Below are positions 8,929-15,516 of a stretch of DNA of 31,168 bases, one piece after another. Origin of the DNA: CAZSVI01 sp964610205. GTDB lineage: Bacteria; Bacillota; Clostridia; DSM-8532. The notes beneath the pieces were generated by a model. That model did no database searches. It saw nothing but the letters and a program-made list of their open reading frames with translations, and was not told the DNA's origin. Position numbers and translations under genes: made by a program. The stretch is from assembly GCA_964610205.1 (NCBI GenBank), contig CAZSVI010000030.1, forward strand, positions 1 through 31,168, in the 5' to 3' direction. Every line of letters starts with the position of its first letter. Within the stretch, counting starts at the first letter, position 1.

Positions 8929-9020
8929 GTTAGTTAAAAAACTCGATGGTGTTTGTTGTTTTTATGTATATTCAACCGACACAATATATTATAAAATATT
9001 TGAGTAAAGGAGACATGGAC

Positions 9021-9680
9021 ATGACATTTTCTTGTGCCGAATGCACAAAACTCAGCTGCCGGTCGGCCAGCCACGAAGATATGCCGAAGAATTGCCCGAT
9101 ATTAACTCACAGCGATATTTTAGAGAAGACAACCGCGGAATATTTAAAGCCTGAAATTCTGAAATTCTACCGCAACAGCATTCTGATGGAAGCCGAAGCC
9201 TTTGGCAGATATCCCCGGCTTAAGGAAACCATTCTGTTTTGTAAAATGATGAAATATAACCACATTGGCGTGGCTTTTTGCGCGGGTCTGGCCGATGAAG
9301 CAAAAATTGTCGGCGGATTGCTTCGCAAAGCCGGATTTACGGTGGATTCAGTGTGCTGCAAGGTCGGAGGTACCGGTAAAGATTATTTTGGTATATCAAA
9401 AGAAAACTGGGTGCGGCCTAAGGACAGTTTTGAGCCTGCATGCAATCCCATCGGACAGGCTCGTCTGTTAGCTGATCAGAAAACCGATTTCAATATTATT
9501 ATGGGTCTGTGTGTCGGTCATGATTCACTGTTTATCAAATACTCCGACGCCCTCTGTACCGTGCTGGTAGTTAAGGATCGCGTTTGCGGACATAATCCTG
9601 CCGCAGCGATTTATCTTCATAAAAGGAGTTATTGGGGTTCTTTGCATTCCAGGGAAGAAGGTAAAAATGAAAGTACCTAA
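9021..9680 (+). CDS. DUF1847-type cysteine-rich putative metal-binding protein
   Basis: 219-aa cytoplasmic protein of unknown function. The N-terminus carries a compact cysteine cluster (C5, C8, C13, C25 in CAECTKLSC and NCP), with further cysteines at CAG, VCCKVGG, ACNP, GLCVGHD and ALC. This layout matches the DUF1847 family, whose members are annotated as putative metal-binding proteins with no established reaction. The start at 9021 is chosen because AAAGGAG (9006-9012) is 8 nt upstream; the ATG at 9015 is too close. The 3' end overlaps the aminotransferase gene by 14 nt, so the two are probably translated together and act in one pathway. An iron-sulphur or zinc site is an inference from the cysteines. 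Confidence 0.8.
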   Translation: MTFSCAECTKLSCRSASHEDMPKNCPILTHSDILEKTTAEYLKPEILKFYRNSILMEAEAFGRYPRLKETILFCKMMKYNHIGVAFCAGLADEAKIVGGLLRKAGFTVDSVCCKVGGTGKDYFGISKENWVRPKDSFEPACNPIGQARLLADQKTDFNIIMGLCVGHDSLFIKYSDALCTVLVVKDRVCGHNPAAAIYLHKRSYWGSLHSREEGKNEST

Positions 9681-10953
9681 AGAATTACAGCAACTGAATT
9701 CAATCCTGAAATCCAACCCGGAAGTATATGAAATGCTTTCAGAGTTTGGAAGATGCATATTTTTTTCTGAAAACGGCGTATTGACGCAATCCTGGGAAGC
9801 CAGAGAAAAAGCATACCATTTTAACGCAACGCTGGGAGAGGCCCAAAGCAATAAAAAAACCTTATATTCAAAAGAGCTTCACGAATCACTTTCAGGGTTT
9901 GGGCCTGAGGAAATTTATCCATATGCCCCCCCGGCAGGTTTAAAGGAACTCCGGGAACATTGGCTGGAAAAAATGCTTAATGAGAATCCTTCAATGGCAA
10001 ATATGGATCTATCGCTTCCAATTGTAACAACAGGGCTGACTCATGGGCTTTCGCTGGCTGCCGATCTGTTTTTGGATCCCGGGGATCCTGTCGTAGTACA
10101 TGACAAGCACTGGGAAAATTATGAGTTGATTTTTGAGGTTCGCGGAAACAATACCCTTAACCCTTACCCTACGTTTACGGAGGGTGGGTTTAATGTTCCG
10201 GCTATGGAGAACCGCATCCTGTCTTTAAAATCCGGGAAGGTTTTTGTTGTGTTAAATTTCCCGAACAATCCCACGGGCTATACGCCAACCCGTGCTGAAG
10301 CCTTTGAGATTGCGAGAGCACTGAAGCGCTGCGCCGAAAGGGGAAAAAAACTTGTTGTATTATGTGATGACGCATATTATGGGTTCTGGTACGCAGAGGA
10401 TTGTATTCACGAATCAATATTCGGGCTTATAGCCGATTTGCATCCTTCCATTCTTACCATCCGTGTAGACGGTGCAACAAAGGAAGCCTTTGCGGGCGGA
10501 TTCAGGGTCGGGTTTATTACCTATGGCGGTAAATCGAAAGAAGTTCTGTCCGCTCTGGAAAAAAAGACAACGGGAGCCATACGCGCTTTTATTTCCAGCA
10601 GTTCACATCCCTCCCAGTCTATTTTGCTGAAGGGTTTAAAAAGTGACGAATACCGCAGGGAGATGAAATATAATCATGCGCTTCTTTGCCAAAGGGGAAG
10701 GGAAGTTATGGCGTTATGCAGAATAGGCAGCCGAAAAAAGCTCTGGGAGCCTTATCCATATAATTCAGGCTATTTCCTGTGCATAAAGGTTAATAAAAAC
10801 GCGGCTATGGTCAGGCAGTATCTCCTGTCTCACTATGGCATCGGTGTTATAGCCTGTTCGGAAGAGGATATACGTATTTCGGTTCCCTGTATTGAGATTG
10901 AGCATCTCCGGGAATTCTTTGCGGTATTGGATGATGCCGTTGAAAATGCCTAA
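9667..10953 (+). CDS. PLP-dependent aminotransferase, class I/II fold
   Basis: 428-aa fold-type I aminotransferase. The PLP site is complete: N201 in NFPNNPTG, D235 and Y237 in CDDAYYGFWY, and the Schiff-base lysine K272 in DGATKEAFAGGFRVG. The expected Arg near the C-terminus for substrate carboxylate binding is plausibly in EEDIRISVPC. The amino donor and acceptor cannot be deduced. The gene begins inside the end of the DUF1847-type gene; GAAGAAGG lies just ahead of the ATG. Its presence in a nucleoside-hydrolase cluster suggests that the released base or sugar carries an amino or amino-acid-like group (inference). It is otherwise a normal, full-length member. Confidence 0.9.
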   Translation: MKVPKELQQLNSILKSNPEVYEMLSEFGRCIFFSENGVLTQSWEAREKAYHFNATLGEAQSNKKTLYSKELHESLSGFGPEEIYPYAPPAGLKELREHWLEKMLNENPSMANMDLSLPIVTTGLTHGLSLAADLFLDPGDPVVVHDKHWENYELIFEVRGNNTLNPYPTFTEGGFNVPAMENRILSLKSGKVFVVLNFPNNPTGYTPTRAEAFEIARALKRCAERGKKLVVLCDDAYYGFWYAEDCIHESIFGLIADLHPSILTIRVDGATKEAFAGGFRVGFITYGGKSKEVLSALEKKTTGAIRAFISSSSHPSQSILLKGLKSDEYRREMKYNHALLCQRGREVMALCRIGSRKKLWEPYPYNSGYFLCIKVNKNAAMVRQYLLSHYGIGVIACSEEDIRISVPCIEIEHLREFFAVLDDAVENA

Positions 10954-10988
10954 AGGTCTTATTTTTATATAACTGGGGGTTTACGGTT

Positions 10989-12218
10989 TTGTGGCAATTT
11001 GTTTCGGTTATTCTGGCTTTTTTTCTGCTATCCGTGCTGACATCACGGCTTAAGTGGAATCTTGCTCTCTCGATGGCAGTGTGCGGTCTGGTCATTCATT
11101 TATTCGCTCTGCGTTCATTGGAACGCATATATACCGCATTTATTAATATCTTTTCATTTTCCTCGGTAAACGTTATTGCAACCATCTTTCTCATCGGTGT
11201 CCTGAGCAGTCTGATGAAGCATTATCAATTTTTGGATGGGATTATTTCTTCGCTAAAAAGCTTGCTCAGGAACAGAAAATTATTACTGGGAATGATACCG
11301 TTTATAATCGGTACACTGTCAGTTCCGGGCGGAGCTTTACTTTCAGCGCCTTTTGCGGATGATCTCGGGAAGGAAATGGATATCGCTCCTGAAAAAAGAG
11401 TGGTTATTAACCTTTCCTTCCGCCATATAGGAATACTGATAAACCCGTTTTCAACTCCTCTTCTATTTATTGCGGCCAGTATTCCCAATATGAATATATA
11501 CCACCTTATTTTGCTGAACATACCCTTTGCCCTGATAATCCAGATAGGAGCAACCCTGTGTTACATGCCCCGCCATTGCCAGCCGTCCATTGAAAGCGGG
11601 AATACGCTTTCAAAAAAGGAAAGCCTGAAGAATCTTTTAAAAGGTCTGTCACCGATAATACTGGCAATATTGCTCAACGGCCTTTTTCATCTTCCCATGT
11701 CCGCGGCAATCGCGCTGAGTATCGTCTGGGTGTGGGCTATCAGCCCGAAGACGGATTTCATTAAATTTTTCAGGCGGGGCTGCAGTCTGGAAGTACCACT
11801 TATACTTATTGCCGTGTACTTCATTCAGAATACAATTTTACAAATGACCGATATTATGAACGCCTTTAACAATATCCTTCAAAACCCGTCTATACTCGTT
11901 ATCCTGTTCGCGGTTATCGGGGGTTGTCTGTTTATCGGACTGGTAACCGGCATGCACCTGTCGACGCTTGGTGTTTTCATTCCCATAATGCTTGCGGCTC
12001 CCATGGAACCGAATTATCGTTTACTTATTATCTTTTTCCTTTATATATGGTCCATTTTGGGTTATTATTATTCGCCGCTCCATCTGTGCCAGCTTTTAAC
12101 CATTAAGTACATCAAAACTTCAACGAAGACTGTTTATAAAGAACATTTAAAATTGTTTCCCTGGCTTGCGGCAGCTTCCTTCGGTCTTTACTACCTTTAC
12201 AGACTGTGGCTGCTTTAA
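10989..12218 (+). CDS. DUF401-family integral membrane protein (putative permease)
   Basis: 409-aa polytopic membrane protein with about ten hydrophobic segments. The stretch TLSVPGGALLSAPFADDLG (about residues 107-125) and the following SFRHIG resemble the conserved core of the DUF401 family, whose role is unproven but looks like a transporter. The start is TTG at 10989, supported by GGGGGT ending about 9 nt upstream and by the lack of any suitable ATG. It lies 35 nt after the aminotransferase and 52 nt before the next hydrolase. In context it could export a by-product such as the released base or a keto acid, or import a second substrate (inference). Confidence 0.8.
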   Translation: MWQFVSVILAFFLLSVLTSRLKWNLALSMAVCGLVIHLFALRSLERIYTAFINIFSFSSVNVIATIFLIGVLSSLMKHYQFLDGIISSLKSLLRNRKLLLGMIPFIIGTLSVPGGALLSAPFADDLGKEMDIAPEKRVVINLSFRHIGILINPFSTPLLFIAASIPNMNIYHLILLNIPFALIIQIGATLCYMPRHCQPSIESGNTLSKKESLKNLLKGLSPIILAILLNGLFHLPMSAAIALSIVWVWAISPKTDFIKFFRRGCSLEVPLILIAVYFIQNTILQMTDIMNAFNNILQNPSILVILFAVIGGCLFIGLVTGMHLSTLGVFIPIMLAAPMEPNYRLLIIFFLYIWSILGYYYSPLHLCQLLTIKYIKTSTKTVYKEHLKLFPWLAAASFGLYYLYRLWLL

Positions 12219-12270
12219 GTGCCGGGAGAGACTTTTTCTCATGATTATGATAAGAATAGGGGGAATTGAT

Positions 12271-13263
12271 ATGTCTGAGAAGAAAAAAGTCATATTGGAT
12301 GTGGACACGGGCAGTGATGACGCCGTGGCCATAATGTCCGCCGTTTTATGCGATGAGCTTGAAGTTCTTGGTATCGTCGCTACTTTTGGAAACCAGCCTT
12401 TGGAATATACCCTGCCCAATACCCTTCGGGTAATCCAGCTATTAAACAGCAATATTCCTGTTTACCGGGGCTTCGGAGTTCCTATCGCAAAGGATCTCAC
12501 ACCAGGCCGAGAGGCAAACGCCGACACGGCAATTCTTGAAAAAGAGGTAAACGGAAAGGTTATAGCAGTACATGAAAAAGAACTGCCCCTGCCTGCTCCT
12601 GTAATTCATGAACAGAGCGAACATGCCGTTTTATGGATGCTGCGCACACTCAAGGAAACCAGCGAAAAGATAACCGTTATTCCTGTGGGGCCTATGACAA
12701 ATATAGCGACGGTTCTGCGCATGGATCCCTCCGCAGCGGAAAACATTGAGGAAGTAATCTGCATGGGGGGCGGTGTTCATGTTCATAATATCACACCCTG
12801 TGCCGAGATTAATTTCTATAATGATCCCGAGGCCGCCAAAATCCTGTTGAACTCCGGCGTACCGGTAACCGTTGTTACCCTGGACGCTACCCACAGCTCA
12901 TGGTTTGGCTATGAAGAAGCAGAGCGGATTGCCGCCGTAGGAAATCCGGCGGCGCAATTTGCCGCCAACCTGCTGCGTCACCGGATTTCTTCGGCCAATC
13001 AACTGGGTGTCCGTGTTCAACCAAAAAGTGCGCTTCACGATGTATTGGCTGTTTGCGCCACAATTGACAAATCCATATTAACGGATCTGCGTCATGAAAA
13101 ATGTGATGTGGATATAGGAGGCGGTTATGCTGACGGCGCTTTAATTGTGGATCACCGGCCCCAGGCAAAACCACAGCTGCCTGTTTTTATTTCATACAAG
13201 GCCGACGCCGCAAAGCTTTTAGCCATGCTATGCAGACATCTTTCAAATTTCAACGCGGTATAG
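12271..13263 (+). CDS. Nucleoside hydrolase (IunH family), tandem copy 1
   Basis: 330-aa predicted cytoplasmic N-ribosyl hydrolase. All metal and ribose motifs are intact: DVDTGSDD (D10, D12, D16, D17), FGN at 39-41, GPMTNIA with T143, MGGG at 165-168, AEINFYNDPEAA with N181, and HD at 256-257. It differs from the 7035 gene in carrying a longer segment (about residues 75-112) before the substrate flap, which reads VHEKELPLPAP. The start at 12271 follows an AGGGGG site; upstream in-frame codons lie inside the DUF401 gene. It is very similar along its whole length to the next gene, so the two arose by tandem duplication. Confidence 0.93.
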   Translation: MSEKKKVILDVDTGSDDAVAIMSAVLCDELEVLGIVATFGNQPLEYTLPNTLRVIQLLNSNIPVYRGFGVPIAKDLTPGREANADTAILEKEVNGKVIAVHEKELPLPAPVIHEQSEHAVLWMLRTLKETSEKITVIPVGPMTNIATVLRMDPSAAENIEEVICMGGGVHVHNITPCAEINFYNDPEAAKILLNSGVPVTVVTLDATHSSWFGYEEAERIAAVGNPAAQFAANLLRHRISSANQLGVRVQPKSALHDVLAVCATIDKSILTDLRHEKCDVDIGGGYADGALIVDHRPQAKPQLPVFISYKADAAKLLAMLCRHLSNFNAV

Positions 13264-13401
13264 TGTGGTATTAAGTAAGCCACTTCGCCAATGTACTTAA
13301 AAAGCGGTTCAGAAGTCTTTCGTACTTTGCGGTAAAAGGAGCGCAATAGTCTGATATAAGGCTACAATGAATATGATCTTATATGAATGGAGGTATCTGT
13401 T

Positions 13402-14439
13402 TTGGAAAATAATAAACGAAAAGTTATTTTGGATGTTGATACCGGCAGTGACGACGCGGTTGCAATCATGTCCGCCATTCTTTGTGATGAACTGGACGTT
13501 CTGGGCATCACTGCGGTTCATGGAAATCTGCCGTTACAATATACCCTGGATAATACACTTCGTGTGGTTGAACTGCTTGGTTCTGATGTGCCTGTTTTTG
13601 GAGGATGTCCTTTCCCTATGGTACAGGATCTTGTTCCAGGCCGCAGAATCAATACCGATGAGTTGGGAACAAAGCATGCAGCAGAAGGAAAGGTGATAGC
13701 TGTTCATGAAAAGGAACTGCCTCTTCCCGCGCCAACCATTAAACCGCAGGAGGAACATGCCTGTTCCTGGCTTATCCGCACCCTTAAAGAGAGTAAGGAA
13801 AAAATTACTCTTATTCCCGTTGGAGCTATGACAAATATTGCCGCTGTCCTTCGCATGGAGCCTTCCGTTTCCGAACATATTGATGAAATTATTTGTATGG
13901 GAGGCGGCGTTAACATTCACAACCGTGCTTTCCGATCAGAAACCAATTTTTTCAATGATCCGGAAGCGGCTAAGATCATGCTGGATTCCGGTATTAAAGT
14001 AGTTATTGTAACCCTGGATGCCACTCACAGTTCATGGTTCGGTTACGAAGAGGTTAATCAACTGCGCGAGATCAACAATCCCGCCGCTGATTTCGCCGCT
14101 GAAATGCTATACCATCGTATTTATGCGGCCAATATGTCCGGCACCCGCTCAGAGCCGAAAAGCGCACTCCACGATGTTCTGGCGGTATGTGCTGCTATTG
14201 ATATTTCCGTGCTGACAGACCTGCGGCACGAAACCTGCGATATAGATATAGCGGGGGGAATTTCCAACGGAGCGATGCTTGTTTCTTCCCGTTATAAGTA
14301 CAGTAAGCCTGAAAAGCCCACTTTTGTCGCATACCGGGGTGATGGTGACAAGCTTTTTACCATGCTGTGCTCGCACCTTAAGAAATTTCAGCCTGAGTCA
14401 TCAATGAGAGATGCGCATCAAAGGAGTATACCCACTTGA
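13402..14439 (+). CDS. Nucleoside hydrolase (IunH family), tandem copy 2
   Basis: 345-aa paralogue of the preceding hydrolase with the same intact motifs: DVDTGSDD, HGN, GAMTNIA, CMGGG, ETNFFNDPEAA and ALHDVLAV. GPMTNIA has become GAMTNIA, and the C-terminus is 15 residues longer. The start is TTG at 13402. GGAGG at 13389-13393 sits 8 nt upstream, and the resulting N-terminus MENNKRKVILDV lines up with MSEKKKVILDV of copy 1. The ATG at 13387 overlaps the ribosome binding site and is unlikely. It is the last gene of the cluster. The 138-nt gap from copy 1 holds no recognised gene. Different base preference between the copies is a possible reason for keeping both. Confidence 0.92.
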   Translation: MENNKRKVILDVDTGSDDAVAIMSAILCDELDVLGITAVHGNLPLQYTLDNTLRVVELLGSDVPVFGGCPFPMVQDLVPGRRINTDELGTKHAAEGKVIAVHEKELPLPAPTIKPQEEHACSWLIRTLKESKEKITLIPVGAMTNIAAVLRMEPSVSEHIDEIICMGGGVNIHNRAFRSETNFFNDPEAAKIMLDSGIKVVIVTLDATHSSWFGYEEVNQLREINNPAADFAAEMLYHRIYAANMSGTRSEPKSALHDVLAVCAAIDISVLTDLRHETCDIDIAGGISNGAMLVSSRYKYSKPEKPTFVAYRGDGDKLFTMLCSHLKKFQPESSMRDAHQRSIPT

Positions 14440-14463
14440 ACGCTTCCCCAGAGAGGATAACCC

Positions 14464-14559
14464 CGGCACCGGAGCGCACCGGTAATGCCTCGACCCGTTA
14501 AAGCATCCGAATCACCTGCTGCGTTAACGTCTGAATAGACACACAAATCGATCAGACGT
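14464..14559 (+). terminator. Two hairpins after the hydrolase cluster (possible 3' end)
   Basis: GGCACCGG and CCGGTAATGCC (14464-14488 approximately) can pair with a small bulge. ACGTCTGA (14527-14534) and TCAGACGT (14552-14559) form a perfect 8-bp dyad with a 17-nt loop. Neither is followed by a U-tract, so calling them terminators is tentative. They fill the space between the last hydrolase and the tRNA promoter. Confidence 0.35.
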
Positions 14560-14580
14560 GTCGGAAGATAAATTTACTGC

Positions 14581-14609
14581 TTGAGTTTTCTCCTGTTTTG
14601 CATTATAAT
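14581..14609 (+). promoter_or_regulatory. Sigma-A-type promoter of tRNA-Pro
   Basis: TTGAGT at 14581-14586, a 17-bp spacer, and a perfect TATAAT at 14604-14609. Transcription would begin near 14616, about 12 nt before the mature tRNA 5' end. Confidence 0.8.
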
Positions 14610-14627
14610 AAATTTGCTGTTTTTTAT

Positions 14628-14703
14628 CGGGGTGTGGCTCAGGTGGTAGAGCGCTTGGTTCGGGACCAAGAGGCCGGAGGTTCAAGTCCTCTCACTCCGA
14701 CCA
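14628..14703 (+). tRNA. tRNA-Pro (anticodon CGG)
   Basis: A 76-nt cloverleaf can be folded by hand. The seven-base acceptor stem pairs CGGGGTG with CACTCCG (one G-U), with discriminator A and encoded CCA. The D arm is at GGCTCAGGTGGTAGAGC. The anticodon stem CTTGG/CCAAG encloses the loop TTCGGGA, whose centre CGG reads CCG proline codons. The T arm contains GGAGG-TTCAAGT-CCTCT. It has its own promoter and a strong terminator, so it is transcribed alone. It sits exactly at the boundary between the hydrolase cluster and the defence operon. Confidence 0.96.
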
Positions 14704-14704
14704 G

Positions 14705-14743
14705 ATGAGTCAAAGGGGTCGGTTCTCCTTTGACTCATTTTTT
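14705..14743 (+). terminator. Rho-independent terminator of tRNA-Pro
   Basis: ATGAGTCAAAGG pairs perfectly with CCTTTGACTCAT across a 10-nt loop, followed by a run of T. It begins two bases after the CCA end. Confidence 0.92.
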
Positions 14744-14777
14744 ATGGCGCGGTTCTCCTTTTGATTTACTTTTTTAG
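14720..14777 (+). repeat. Partial direct duplication of the terminator's 3' half
   Basis: CGGTTCTCCTTT followed by a T-run occurs at 14720-14742 and again, slightly diverged, at 14750-14776. The spacing is 30 bp. The second copy lacks the matching left arm and cannot form the terminator stem. It lies just downstream of the tRNA, where island insertion or slippage scars are often found. Confidence 0.55.
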
Positions 14778-14843
14778 TAGAATCGTTTTATTCAGCTTTC
14801 ACCTTTTGTACAGCGTTCCGATCGATTGCTATTTACAATATCT

Positions 14844-14895
14844 TTGCAGCATCTGCAATTTATCTGTTGCATTTTCTGCAATGCGGATATATAAT
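14844..14895 (+). promoter_or_regulatory. Promoter with twin dyad operators for the S24 repressor and defence operon
   Basis: TTGCAT (14867-14872), a 17-bp spacer and TATAAT (14890-14895) form a strong sigma-A promoter. Two inverted repeats of identical design, TTGCA-N5-TGCAA, lie at 14844-14858 and 14867-14881. Their centres are 23 bp apart, about two helical turns. The second covers the -35 box and part of the spacer, so bound repressor would block RNA polymerase. The obvious candidate binder is the HTH-S24 repressor encoded immediately downstream, giving autoregulation (inference). Confidence 0.8.
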
Positions 14896-14914
14896 AGGTG
14901 TCGGAGGTGTCATG

Positions 14915-15475
14915 ATGAACTTGGGAAATAAGTTATTGGAAGTTCGAGAGGCCGCAAAATTGTCACGGACGCAGTTGAGTGAACTTTTGAAAAAGAGAGG
15001 CTTTGACGTTAAATCATATACCCTCTGCAAATGGGAAACCGGAGTTTCAAAGCCAACTGTTGAAGCCTTCCTTGCTGTTTGTGACCTCTGCCGGGTGATG
15101 GATATACGACAGACCTTTGTCGGGAAACGCTTATTGCGTTTATATGACTTACCCGTTTCGGCCGGACTCGGCAACTATCTGGATGACAGTCATTACGAAA
15201 TGATTGAAGTCGACGATTTAGTTCCGGATTCTGCCGATTATGCGGTTAGAGTTAACGGCGACAGCATGGTGCCGCGTTTTGTGGATCTGCAAATCATCTT
15301 CATCCATGAGCAACCCGCTTTGGATGAGGGAGAGATCGGCATCTTTTGTCTGAATAACGACGCCTATCTGAAAAAACTGGGGAGAGGGTGTTTGATTTCA
15401 TTGAATCCCGAATACGACCCCATCCCGATTCAGGAGCATGATGATTTTAAAGTCTTTGGGAAAGTTATCGGATAG
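14915..15475 (+). CDS. XRE-type HTH / S24 peptidase repressor (LexA/CI-like autoprotease)
   Basis: 186-aa DNA-binding repressor with a self-cleavage domain. Residues 4-60 form a helix-turn-helix of the Cro/CI type. A short linker contains the likely cleavage bond A83-G84 (SAGLG). The S24 domain follows with nucleophile S117 in VNGDSM and general base K153 in AYLKKL. All three elements needed for RecA-stimulated or stress-triggered autocleavage are therefore present. The start at 14915 is preferred over 14912 because GGAGG (14903-14907) then lies 7 nt upstream. It is the first gene of an apparent operon with the three defence genes, and its promoter carries two matching dyads. It probably keeps the operon silent until DNA damage or infection. 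Confidence 0.9.
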   Translation: MNLGNKLLEVREAAKLSRTQLSELLKKRGFDVKSYTLCKWETGVSKPTVEAFLAVCDLCRVMDIRQTFVGKRLLRLYDLPVSAGLGNYLDDSHYEMIEVDDLVPDSADYAVRVNGDSMVPRFVDLQIIFIHEQPALDEGEIGIFCLNNDAYLKKLGRGCLISLNPEYDPIPIQEHDDFKVFGKVIG

Positions 15476-15516
15476 GCCCTTTGGGTTTTGAAGTATGCAT
15501 TTGGTATGGGGATCCT

